DNA from: Lichenicola sp964236105
GTDB lineage: Bacteria; Pseudomonadota; Alphaproteobacteria; Acetobacterales; Acetobacteraceae
DNA: 64,000 bases
Assembly (NCBI GenBank): GCA_964236105.1
Contig: CAXSBC010000003.1
Location: forward strand, 186,001 to 250,000
Reading direction: 5' to 3'
Both the position numbers and the translations under genes were made by a program. Of the stretch, positions 55,043 to 63,446 are shown one piece after another. The stretch's first letter is position 1; every line of letters starts with the position of its first letter. The notes beneath the pieces are model-generated. The model was not told where the DNA came from. It ran no database searches and worked only from the letters and a program-made list of their open reading frames with translations.

Positions 55043-56056
55043 TTGTCCAGCCTCGCATCGCCAAAATCCTCGCCCGCCGAGGCGTCGAAGCTCTCGCAGC
55101 TTCGCGCCTTCCAGACGCCGGTGTTCCGCAACGCCGCCTGGCAGACCCTGTCCACCTTCGGGCTCTATCTCGCGGTGCTCGCTGCGATGTATGCGGCATC
55201 CCCGGTCTGGCTGACGCTGGCGCTCGCCGTGCCGGCGGGCGGGCTGATCGTGCGCATCTTCATGCTGCAGCATGACTGCGGCCACACGTCGCTGTTCCGG
55301 TCGCGTCGCCTCAACAGCCTCGTCGGCGCGGCCTGCAGCCTGGTGACCCTGACCCCGTTCGCCTACTGGCGCCGCCTGCACGCGCGGCATCACGGCAGCT
55401 GGAACAACCTCGACGGTCGCGGCATCCCGGCCGACTTCTTTTCCGACTGCCTGACGCTCGCCGAATACCAGGCGCTGCGCCCGCTCCGGCAGCGTCTGTA
55501 TCGCATCACCCACCATCCGGCGCTGGTGCATCTGCTGCTGCCGCCGATCATCTTCATTCTGCTCTACCGGCTCCCCTTCGATACCCCCGCTTCCTGCCGG
55601 CGCGAGCGCGTCAGCGTCGGCCTGCTGAACCTGTCGCTCGTCGCCGTGTTCGGGGCGCTGATGATGGTCTTCGGCGCCGAGCGGGTCATGCTGGTGCATC
55701 TGCCGGCGCTGGCGCTTGCCGCCATCGTCGGCATCTGGCTGTTCTCGGTGCAGCACCGGTTCGAGGACGCGCAGTGGGCGCGGGCGGAGGCGTGGACGTT
55801 CGCGCATGCCTCGCTGCACGGCACCTCCTACCTGAAGCTGCCGCGGCTGCTGCAGTGGTTCAGCGGCAATATCGGGCTGCACCACGTGCATCACCTGCGT
55901 CCCGGGATCCCGAACTACCGCCTGCAGGCCTGCCACGATGCCTGTCCGGCGGTGACGGCACCGGTGACCGTGCTGGGGCTTGGCGACGCGCTGCGGGCGC
56001 CGAGCTACGCGCTCTGGGACGAGGCGCTCGGCCGCATGGTGCCGTTCCCGTCCTGA
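55043..56056 (+). CDS. fatty-acid desaturase
   Basis: A 337-residue membrane desaturase with the three histidine boxes HDCGH, HARHH and HHVHH plus membrane segments between them, a delta-12/omega-6-like layout. Iron-dependent insertion of a double bond in membrane lipids is expected. The start is a TTG at 55043: it has GGGAG five bases upstream, and an in-frame TGA at 55013 rules out anything earlier. The fdhD gene begins only five bases after the stop. Confidence 0.88.
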   Translation: MSSLASPKSSPAEASKLSQLRAFQTPVFRNAAWQTLSTFGLYLAVLAAMYAASPVWLTLALAVPAGGLIVRIFMLQHDCGHTSLFRSRRLNSLVGAACSLVTLTPFAYWRRLHARHHGSWNNLDGRGIPADFFSDCLTLAEYQALRPLRQRLYRITHHPALVHLLLPPIIFILLYRLPFDTPASCRRERVSVGLLNLSLVAVFGALMMVFGAERVMLVHLPALALAAIVGIWLFSVQHRFEDAQWARAEAWTFAHASLHGTSYLKLPRLLQWFSGNIGLHHVHHLRPGIPNYRLQACHDACPAVTAPVTVLGLGDALRAPSYALWDEALGRMVPFPS

Positions 56057-56061
56057 GCACG

Positions 56062-56937
56062 ATGACGCAGCAGCTCCACGACCGGCAGCCGCCGACCGAC
56101 GCATCGGCGCACGCCACGCCGCTGCCGACCCGCCTCGTCGGGCGCCTGGCCTGGCACCGGGGCGCGTTCGCCGCCGGCGACCGCGAGATCCCCGAGGAGC
56201 TGCCGGTGGCGCTCTCCTTCAACCGCATGTCGCACGCGGTGATGATGGCGACGCCCGCGGACCTGGAGGATTTCGCGCTCGGCTTCAGCCTGGCCGAGGA
56301 GATCGTCGCGTCGGCCGCCGAGATCGAGGAGATCGAGGTCATGGTGCTGCCCGCCGCCGATGGCGGGCCGCCTCGCGGCATCGACCTGCGGCTGTGGGTT
56401 GGCGAGGATCGCATGCGCGCACTCGACTCCCGCCGCCGCCACGTCGCCGGACCGACCGGCTGCGGCCTGTGCGGCCTGGAAAGCCTGGAGGCGGCATTGC
56501 GCCCGCCCCGCCCCGTGCCCGAGGGACGCCGCTTCACGCCCGACGCGGTGCAGGCGGCGGTCGCCTCGCTGCGGCCGGCTCAGGTGCTGAACCGGCGCAC
56601 GCGGGCGGTGCATGCCGCCGGCTTCTGGACCGAGGCCGACGGGCTGGTGGCGCTGCGCGAGGATGTCGGCCGGCACAACGCGCTCGACAAGCTGCACGGC
56701 ACGCTGGCGGGGCGGGGACGCGACCTGTCGGACGGCATCCTGGTGATGACCAGCCGCATCTCCGTCGAGCTGGTGCAGAAGGCCTCGATCATGGGCGCGC
56801 CGATCCTGGCCGCCGTGTCGGCGCCCACCTCGCTGGCGCTGCGCGTCGCCGAGCAGGCCGGCATCACCCTGATCGCCGTCGCCCGCGAGGACGGCTTCGA
56901 GCTCTGCACCGGCAGGCAGCGGATCGTCGGCGCGTGA
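56062..56937 (+). CDS. fdhD: FdhD formate dehydrogenase accessory sulfurtransferase
   Basis: A 291-residue FdhD with the sulfur-relay cysteines in TGCGLCGLE, RMSHAVMMATP near the N-terminus, DVGRHNALDKL and a C-terminal GFELCTGRQRI. FdhD passes sulfur to the molybdenum cofactor of formate dehydrogenase. No formate dehydrogenase gene is in the window. Confidence 0.93.
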   Translation: MTQQLHDRQPPTDASAHATPLPTRLVGRLAWHRGAFAAGDREIPEELPVALSFNRMSHAVMMATPADLEDFALGFSLAEEIVASAAEIEEIEVMVLPAADGGPPRGIDLRLWVGEDRMRALDSRRRHVAGPTGCGLCGLESLEAALRPPRPVPEGRRFTPDAVQAAVASLRPAQVLNRRTRAVHAAGFWTEADGLVALREDVGRHNALDKLHGTLAGRGRDLSDGILVMTSRISVELVQKASIMGAPILAAVSAPTSLALRVAEQAGITLIAVAREDGFELCTGRQRIVGA

Positions 56938-57025
56938 TCCGCCGCGTCGAGAGGGCCGGTTAACGGCACCCGGTCCGGATGTTAGCATCCATCCGGCCCA
57001 TCGCCCGGATCATCCCGCAGTGCCC

Positions 57026-60000
57026 ATGACCGACACCCAGCCGGACCCGGACCGGCCGCGACCGCCCGACGGCATCCTGGCCGACGAACCGCCCGGCGCC
57101 GGCAGGGCCGAGATCGGCTCCGGTCCGGAACGAGCCGAGGGCCTCGCCCGCTGGGCGGCGGTGGCAGCGCGCCGGCGCCTGATCCGCCGCTCCGGCCTGT
57201 TCGACGCCGACTGGTACTGCCGCCACCATCCGCCCGCCGCCCTGAGCGACCTCGACCCGCTCGAGCACTACCTCGCGCGTGGGATCGCGGCGCAGGCGGC
57301 TCCGGGCCCGCTGTTCGACCCTGTGGCCTACCTGCATCGGGCCTGGCACCTGCGTCCGGGCCTCGACGACCCGCTCTCCCACTATCTGCAGCGCGGTTTC
57401 GCCGACGGGTTCGGCGCGGTGTCGATGGCGGGTCGCCGCGCCGCCGACCCGTCCGGCCGTCCGGTCGAGCCGCTGGCCTTGCTGCCGGCCACCTCGGCAC
57501 GGCCATCGATCGTCGTGGTGGCGCACGTGTTCTATGTCGAGCTGTTCGGCGAGATCTGCGAGGCGCTGGCGCTGCTGCCGTATCGCTTCACCCTGCTGGC
57601 GACCACCGACACGCCGGAGAAGCGGCAGCGGATCGAGGACGAGTTCGCGGCCCGCTCGCTCGACGCCGCCCTGACGGTGCGCGTCGCGCCCAACCGCGGG
57701 CGGAACTTCGGCCCCTGGCTGACCGGCCTGCGCCACGCGGTCGCGGCCCACGACCTGGTGCTGCACCTGCATACCAAGAAGTCGCTGCATGGCGGCGCCG
57801 AGCGGAGCGCCTGGCGCCAGGCGCTGCTGCGCACGCTGCTGCCGGCGACCGGGGTCGTCAACGGGCTGATCGAGCGCTTCCTGGCCGACCCGGCACTCGG
57901 CGTGCTGATCGCCGCACCCGGCGAGGAGATGCGCTACTGGGGCTATAACTGGCTGTCGAACCGGCACCTGGCGCAGCCCCTGTTCGACCGCCTCGGGCTC
58001 GCAGCCCCGGTGCCGCCCGGCATGTTCGACTATCCGCCAGGCGGCATGTTCTGGGCCCGCACCCGCGCGATCGCCCGGCTGCTGGAGCCTGACTGGACGG
58101 AACAGGACTTCCCGCCCGAGCTCGGCCAGACCGACGGCACCCTCATGCACGCGATCGAGCGCGTCATCGTGCTGATGGCGGCCGAGGCCGGCTACGGCTT
58201 CGCCGAGCTCGATTACGAGCATGGCCTGTGCCGTCCCGGCTGGAGCAGCCGCAACCTCGATCAGTATCGCCGCGCCAGCCATGACGGGCTGCTCGACACC
58301 ATCGGGCAGGTGGACACCGTCTCGTTCGACCTGTTCGACACGCTGCTGACCCGGATCTGCCTGACCCCGGGGGCGGTGCACCGTTACATCGGCCTGCTGG
58401 CCGCCCGCCGCTACCCCGGCGCCGACGACTACGCCGCCCGGCGCGCCGAGGCCGAGGCCGTCATCCGCCGCGAACGCGGCCAGGCCGGCGACGTCGATCT
58501 CGACGAGATCCATGCCCGCTTCGCCGCCGATGCCGGCGCCGGATGGACCGCCGAGGCCGTCGCCTTCGTGCAGCGCGAGGAGGTCGAGCTCGACCGGCGC
58601 ACGCTGCGGCCGCGCGCCGTCCTGCTCGACGCGCTCGACCATGCCCGTTGTCGCGGCCGCCGCATCGTGCTGACCAGCGACAGCTACCTGCCGCGGCGCG
58701 CCTTCGAGGCGATGCTCGACCGGTTCGGGCTCCGCGACCGGATCGACGAGATCTACCTGTCGTCGGAGCGCCGGGCGCGCAAGGATCGCGGCGACCTCTG
58801 GACCCTGGTCGCCGCCGCCGAGCAGGGCGCGCGGCCACTGCCGGTCGGCCATTCCGTCGAGCCCGAACGGGGCGAGGCCGACGACGATGCCGGCGATGGC
58901 CGCCGGACGCTGCTGCATGTCGGCGACAACGAGCAGTCCGACATCCAGCGCACCGCCGACATCGGCATCCGCCATTTCCACGTGCTGAGCCCGGCCGCGC
59001 TGTTCACCCTGCGCGGCCTCGATCCCGGCCCCGGTCCCGACGGCGAACGCCCGCTCGGCGACGAGCTGCTGCTCGGTCCGGTGGCGTGCCGCCTGTTCAA
59101 CAGCCCGTATCATGCCATCGACCAGGCCGGCCCGGTGCTGCTGTCGGAGCCGGAGGAGGCCGGGGCGGTGCTGTTCGGCCCGCTGCTGTTCGCCTTCGTC
59201 GCCTGGCTGATCCAGCATCCCGCGACGCCGCATGTCGAGCGCCTGTTCTTCGTGTCCCGCGAGGGCTGGTTCCTCAAGCGGCTCTACGACGCGGTGCGCG
59301 GCGCCAGCGGCCGCGAGGACCTGCCGCCGTCGCGCTACTTCCATGCCTCCCGGCGCGCCGTGCTGGCGGCGGCGCAGGGCAGGGGCTTCGACCCGGAGCC
59401 GGTGCTGCGGGGCGCCGGCTTCAAGGGCTCGCTCGCCGACTTCCTCCTGGCCAGGCTCGGCCTCGTCGCCGACGCCGCGCTCGGCCACCGGTACCGCGCC
59501 ATCCGCCTGCCGCGCGACAACGACCTGGTGCGGTGCATGCTGGAGCTGATGCGCGGCCCGATCGAGGCCCATGCGCAGGCATCCCTGCGCGCCTTCACCG
59601 CCTATGCGGAGGCGAGCGGCATCACCGCTTCCGGCCCGTCCGGCTTCGTCGATGTCGGCTACAGCGCCACCATGCAGACCGCGATCCAGACCGTGCTCGG
59701 CCGGCCGCTGATCGGCCTCTACATGGGCGTGTCGCACGACGCGGCCCAGGTGCGCCGGAGCGGCGGCCATGCCTTCGGCGCCTTCGCCGACGGCGACGTC
59801 GCCAGCTTCACCGGCGGCTACGGGCTGATGATCGAGGCCTTCCTCACCGCGCCGCACGGTCAGGTGACCGGCTACGACGACAGCGCGACGCCGCCCGCGC
59901 CGCTGTTCCGCCATGACGGCACCGCGCAGCGGCTGTTCCCCATCCTGGAGCGCATGTATCGGGGCGTCGAGGACTACGCGCTGGAGCTGATCGGCTGCTA

Positions 60001-60196
60001 CGGGCCCGGCCTGCTCGACGTGGCGTTCCGTCCGCAGGCCGCGACAGCCATGCTGCAGGCGGTGCGCGACGGCCGCCTGCGCCTGTCGCCGGCCGTGGGC
60101 GCCGCCCTCTCGGTCGAGGATGATTTCTGCGGCAGCGGCGAGATCGCGGTGTTCGAGGCGCCCGCCGCCGGCATGCCGCCGCCGGTCGCGCCATGA
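57026..60196 (+). CDS. RgpF-type rhamnan synthesis protein fused to a HAD/COG5610-like module
   Basis: A 1056-residue protein. An N-terminal basic/Pro-rich segment is followed by two short repeats of the FDxxWYxxHxP...DPLxHYLxRG type seen in polysaccharide glycosyltransferases (about residues 55-125). An RgpF (rhamnan synthesis F) domain comes next (about 160-405; HVFYVELF, NRGRNFGPWL, HLHTKKS, GGMFWAR). A complete HAD phosphatase-like domain follows (about 428-670: SFDLFDTLLTR, TSDSYLP, a motif III lysine in RKDRGD, HVGDNEQSD). The last ~380 residues are COG5610-like (FVSREGWFLKRLYD, HASRRAVLAA). Surface-polysaccharide assembly is likely. ATG is used here; a GTG at 57020 is in frame. The stop overlaps thiO by four bases. 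Confidence 0.8.
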   Translation: MTDTQPDPDRPRPPDGILADEPPGAGRAEIGSGPERAEGLARWAAVAARRRLIRRSGLFDADWYCRHHPPAALSDLDPLEHYLARGIAAQAAPGPLFDPVAYLHRAWHLRPGLDDPLSHYLQRGFADGFGAVSMAGRRAADPSGRPVEPLALLPATSARPSIVVVAHVFYVELFGEICEALALLPYRFTLLATTDTPEKRQRIEDEFAARSLDAALTVRVAPNRGRNFGPWLTGLRHAVAAHDLVLHLHTKKSLHGGAERSAWRQALLRTLLPATGVVNGLIERFLADPALGVLIAAPGEEMRYWGYNWLSNRHLAQPLFDRLGLAAPVPPGMFDYPPGGMFWARTRAIARLLEPDWTEQDFPPELGQTDGTLMHAIERVIVLMAAEAGYGFAELDYEHGLCRPGWSSRNLDQYRRASHDGLLDTIGQVDTVSFDLFDTLLTRICLTPGAVHRYIGLLAARRYPGADDYAARRAEAEAVIRRERGQAGDVDLDEIHARFAADAGAGWTAEAVAFVQREEVELDRRTLRPRAVLLDALDHARCRGRRIVLTSDSYLPRRAFEAMLDRFGLRDRIDEIYLSSERRARKDRGDLWTLVAAAEQGARPLPVGHSVEPERGEADDDAGDGRRTLLHVGDNEQSDIQRTADIGIRHFHVLSPAALFTLRGLDPGPGPDGERPLGDELLLGPVACRLFNSPYHAIDQAGPVLLSEPEEAGAVLFGPLLFAFVAWLIQHPATPHVERLFFVSREGWFLKRLYDAVRGASGREDLPPSRYFHASRRAVLAAAQGRGFDPEPVLRGAGFKGSLADFLLARLGLVADAALGHRYRAIRLPRDNDLVRCMLELMRGPIEAHAQASLRAFTAYAEASGITASGPSGFVDVGYSATMQTAIQTVLGRPLIGLYMGVSHDAAQVRRSGGHAFGAFADGDVASFTGGYGLMIEAFLTAPHGQVTGYDDSATPPAPLFRHDGTAQRLFPILERMYRGVEDYALELIGCYGPGLLDVAFRPQAATAMLQAVRDGRLRLSPAVGAALSVEDDFCGSGEIAVFEAPAAGMPPPVAP

Positions 60197-61161
60197 GTGC
60201 GCCGACGACGGTGCTGGTGCTGGGCGGCGGCGTCGCCGGGCTGGCCTGCGCCGTGACCCTGGCCGAGCGCGGCGCCGCCGTGACCCTGGCCGAGGCCGGC
60301 GACCGCATCGGCTCCGGCGCGTCCTGGAAGGCGGGCGGCATGCTCAGCCCCTGGTGCGAGGCCGAGACCGCACCGCCCGGCCTGACCGCAACCGCCCTGC
60401 CGTCGCTGGACTGGTGGCGCCGGCACGTGCCCGAGACCCGCTTCGCCGGCAGCCTGGTGCTGGCGCTGTCGCGCGACGCGGGCGAGATCGGCCGGGTCGC
60501 CCGTCGCACCACCGGCCACGAGCTGCTGGACGGTGCTGGCATCGCCGCCCTGGAGCCGGAGCTCGCGGGCCGCTTCACGCGCGGGCTGTTCTTTCCCGGG
60601 GAGGCGCATCTCGACCCGCGCCGCGCGCTGCCGGCCCTGGCCGCCCGCCTGCAGGCGCTCGGCGGGGAGGTCCTGCTCGGCCAGCCCGGGCCGCCGTCCG
60701 GGCGGTTCGACCGCATCGTCGACTGCCGGGGCTTCGGCGCCCGTGACCGCCTGCCGGCACTGCGCGGGGTGCGCGGCGAGATGCTGCTGCTGCGAGCGCC
60801 CGGCGTCGGCCTGTCGCGCCCGGTGCGCCTGCTGCATCCCCGCTTCCCGCTCTATGTGGTGCCGCGTGCGGACGACGTGTTCATGGTCGGCGCCACCATG
60901 ATCGAGAGCGAGGAGCGCGGTCCGCCCCGCCTGCGCTCGATGATGGAGCTGCTGAGTGCCGCCTTCGCGCTGCATCCGGCGTTCGGCGAGGCGGAGATCC
61001 TGGAGATCGCCGCCGACCTGCGCCCGTCCTTCGGCGACAACATGCCCCGGCTGCAGGCGGACGGCGACACGCTGCACGTCAACGGCATGTATCGCCACGG
61101 CTTCCTGATGGCGCCGGTGCTGGCGGGCGAGGTCGCCGACGCGATCCTGCCGCGGGACTGA
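60193..61161 (+). CDS. thiO: glycine oxidase ThiO
   Basis: A 322-residue FAD enzyme of the D-amino-acid/glycine oxidase family: VLVLGGGVAGLACAVTLAERGA at the N-terminus, SWKAGGMLSPWCEAE, and the C-terminal RPSFGDNMPRL and MYRHGFLMAPVLA. It makes dehydroglycine for the thiazole ring of thiamine. The start lies in the ATGA overlap with the preceding polysaccharide gene. thiS, thiG and thiE follow. Confidence 0.9.
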   Translation: MSAPTTVLVLGGGVAGLACAVTLAERGAAVTLAEAGDRIGSGASWKAGGMLSPWCEAETAPPGLTATALPSLDWWRRHVPETRFAGSLVLALSRDAGEIGRVARRTTGHELLDGAGIAALEPELAGRFTRGLFFPGEAHLDPRRALPALAARLQALGGEVLLGQPGPPSGRFDRIVDCRGFGARDRLPALRGVRGEMLLLRAPGVGLSRPVRLLHPRFPLYVVPRADDVFMVGATMIESEERGPPRLRSMMELLSAAFALHPAFGEAEILEIAADLRPSFGDNMPRLQADGDTLHVNGMYRHGFLMAPVLAGEVADAILPRD

Positions 61162-61265
61162 GCCGTGCCTGCCGCCGCCGCTCGCCGCGGGCTGTTCGGC
61201 GCGGCGTGTTGGGCGCACATTCCGGTCGACCGGCGGGCCCGGACCATGGTGACGGAGACAGTCTG

Positions 61266-61694
61266 ATGCTGCGCGGAATCGATCCCCTGCTGACGCCGGA
61301 CCTGCTGCACACCCTGGCGGCGATGGGGCACGGCGACCGCATCGCCATCGTCGACGCCAACTTCCCGGCGGCCGGCTGCTGCCGGACCGTGCATCACCTG
61401 TCCGGCGTCGATGCGACCCGCGCGCTGCGCGCGGTGCTGTCGCTGCTGCCGCTCGACAGCTTCGTGCCCAACCCGGCTGCCACCATGCAGCCGGTCGAGG
61501 ACCCGCAATCGGTGCCCCCCGCGGTGCAGGATCTTACCCGGGTGCTGGGCGAGCAGGGTCACGGCGCGCCGGAAACGATCGAGCGCCAGGCGTTCTACGC
61601 GGTGGTCCGTTCGGCCTATGCGGTCGTGCAGACCGGGGAGGAGCGCGCCTACGGCAACGTCGTGCTGACCAAGGGGGTCATCTTCGGCGAATGA
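61266..61694 (+). CDS. RbsD/FucU-family sugar mutarotase-like protein
   Basis: A 142-residue protein of the RbsD/FucU family: LLHTLAAMGHGDRIAIVDANFPA with the catalytic His in MGHGD, then the substrate loop region and a C-terminal YGNVVLTKGVIF. Family members interconvert sugar anomers or ring forms, such as L-fucose or ribose. It lies 104 bases after thiO and 79 bases before thiS. I know of no thiamine role for this family. A role in pentose or phospho-sugar handling, or simple co-location, are both possible. Confidence 0.82.
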   Translation: MLRGIDPLLTPDLLHTLAAMGHGDRIAIVDANFPAAGCCRTVHHLSGVDATRALRAVLSLLPLDSFVPNPAATMQPVEDPQSVPPAVQDLTRVLGEQGHGAPETIERQAFYAVVRSAYAVVQTGEERAYGNVVLTKGVIFGE

Positions 61695-61773
61695 GGCAGG
61701 CGCGCCGTTCCTTGTCGCGGCGCGTTCCGCTTCATAGGTGCAGCCCATGGACGCCGGCCGGCAGGGAGCCCGC

Positions 61774-61971
61774 ATGAGGATACTGGTCAACGGCGAAGGC
61801 CGGAACATCGACGCCACCACGCTGGAGGCCGCCCTGGCCGAGCTCGGCTACGCCGGCACCCGCGTCGCCACCGCCGTCGACGGCGACTTCGTGCCGGCCT
61901 CGCGGCGCGTCGCCTGCCGGCTCGACGAGAACAGTGCCGTCGAGATCGTCGCCCCGATGCAGGGAGGCTGA
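61774..61971 (+). CDS. thiS: sulfur carrier protein ThiS
   Basis: A 65-residue ubiquitin-like protein ending in Gly-Gly, the residue pair that is thiocarboxylated. GGGAG before the ATG at 61774 supports this start over an in-frame ATG at 61738. thiG begins five bases after the stop. Confidence 0.92.
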   Translation: MRILVNGEGRNIDATTLEAALAELGYAGTRVATAVDGDFVPASRRVACRLDENSAVEIVAPMQGG

Positions 61972-61975
61972 GCCG

Positions 61976-62746
61976 ATGCGGGTCTATGGCGCCACGCTCG
62001 CCTCCCGGCTGATGCTGGGCACCGCGCAATATCCCTCGCCCGACGTGCTCGCCGATGCCGTGCGCGCGTCCGGCGCCGCCCTGGTCACCGTGTCGCTGCG
62101 CCGCGAGGCGGCGGGCCAGCGCGCCGGCCAGTCCTTCTGGTCGCTGATCCAGGGACTCGGCGTGGCGGTGCTGCCCAACACCGCCGGCTGCCATTCGGTG
62201 CGCGAGGCCGTCACCACCGCGCAGATGGCGCGCGAGGTGTTCTCGACCGGCTGGATCAAGCTCGAGGTGATCGGCGAGAGCGACACCCTGACGCCGGACG
62301 TGTTCGGCCTGGTCGAGGCCGCCCGCATCCTGACCGAGGACGGCTTCCAGGTGTTCCCCTACACCACGGAGGATCTCGTGGTGGCCGAGCGCCTGCTTCG
62401 CGCCGGCTGCGAGGTGCTGATGCCCTGGGGCGCGCCGATCGGCTCCGGCCGCGGCCTCAACAACCCGTTCGGCCTGCGGGCACTCCGCGCCCACTTCCCC
62501 GACACGCCGCTGGTGGTCGATGCCGGCATCGGCCTGCCGAGCCACGCCGCCGCTGCGATGGAGCTCGGCTACGACGCGGTGCTGATCAACAGCGCGGTGT
62601 CCCAGGCCGGCGATCCGGTGGCGATGGCGCACGCCTTCCGTCTCGCCGTCGAGGCCGGCCATGCCGCCCGCGTCGCCGACCCGATGGAGCCGCGCGACAT
62701 GGCCAGCCCCTCCACGCCGGTGCTGGGGCAGGCCTTCCTCGCATGA
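61976..62746 (+). CDS. thiG: thiazole synthase ThiG
   Basis: A 256-residue TIM-barrel enzyme with GTAQYPSPDVL, the catalytic lysine in WIKLEVIGE, LMPWGAPIGSGRGL and VDAGIGLPSHAAAAMELG. It condenses deoxyxylulose 5-phosphate, dehydroglycine and ThiS thiocarboxylate. The stop overlaps thiE by four bases. Confidence 0.95.
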   Translation: MRVYGATLASRLMLGTAQYPSPDVLADAVRASGAALVTVSLRREAAGQRAGQSFWSLIQGLGVAVLPNTAGCHSVREAVTTAQMAREVFSTGWIKLEVIGESDTLTPDVFGLVEAARILTEDGFQVFPYTTEDLVVAERLLRAGCEVLMPWGAPIGSGRGLNNPFGLRALRAHFPDTPLVVDAGIGLPSHAAAAMELGYDAVLINSAVSQAGDPVAMAHAFRLAVEAGHAARVADPMEPRDMASPSTPVLGQAFLA

Positions 62747-63363
62747 CGGCGCTGCCGGGGCGCTTCTATCCGGTGGTGGACAGTGCCGCCTGGGTGCGGC
62801 GGATGGCGGCGGCGGGCGCCCGGCTGATCCAGCTCCGCATCAAGCGGCCCGACAGCCCGGGGCTCCGCGACGAGATCCGCAGCGCCCGCGACGCCTGTGC
62901 GGCCGCCGGCGCCTGCCTGGTGCTGAACGACCACTGGCAGGCGGCGATCGAGGAGGCCGTCGGCTTCCTGCATCTGGGCCAGGAGGATCTCGACGCGGCC
63001 GACCTCAGGGCGATCCGGCGCCGCTCGCTGCGTCTCGGCGTCAGCACCCATTCCGACGACGAGCTCGACCGCGCCTTGTCGGTGGAGCCGGACTACGTCG
63101 CCCTCGGCCCGGTATGGCCGACCACCCTGAAGCAGATGCCCTGGGCGCCGCAGGGGGTGCAGCGGCTGGGCGAGTGGAAGCGTCGTCTGGGGCCGGTGCC
63201 GCTGGTCGCGATCGGCGGCGTCACCCTCGACCGCGCGCCGTCCTGCCTGGCCGCCGGCGCGGACGCGGTCGCGGTGGTGTCCGACGTGCTGCAGCATGCC
63301 GACCCGGATGCCCGCGCCCGCGCCTGGCTGCACGCCACCGAGCCGGCGGCCGGTCCCGCCTGA
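62743..63363 (+). CDS. thiE: thiamine phosphate synthase ThiE
   Basis: A 206-residue protein with FYPVVDSAAWV, LIQLRIK, LVLNDHW, HLGQEDL, YVALGPVWPTTLKQ, APQG, and AIGGVTLD, all family stretches. It joins the thiazole and pyrimidine moieties. It is slightly unusual in having NDHWQ where most have NDR/D-type residues; activity is still expected. Confidence 0.9.
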   Translation: MTALPGRFYPVVDSAAWVRRMAAAGARLIQLRIKRPDSPGLRDEIRSARDACAAAGACLVLNDHWQAAIEEAVGFLHLGQEDLDAADLRAIRRRSLRLGVSTHSDDELDRALSVEPDYVALGPVWPTTLKQMPWAPQGVQRLGEWKRRLGPVPLVAIGGVTLDRAPSCLAAGADAVAVVSDVLQHADPDARARAWLHATEPAAGPA

Positions 63364-63446
63364 CGCGGACGGGAGGCGGGCGCGCAGCCCCCTTGGCCTG
63401 CATCGGCCGACGGCGGCATGATCGTCGATCGCAGGATCGGACCGCC

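Noticed and set aside
56960..59914. Long minus-strand frame opposite the RgpF-HAD gene
   Set aside because: The composition is low-complexity; the plus strand carries recognisable domains and coupling to thiO.
61162..61265. Possible TPP riboswitch before the thiamine genes
   Set aside because: No CTGAGA-type core or matching helices were found here or upstream of thiO, which starts inside the preceding gene.
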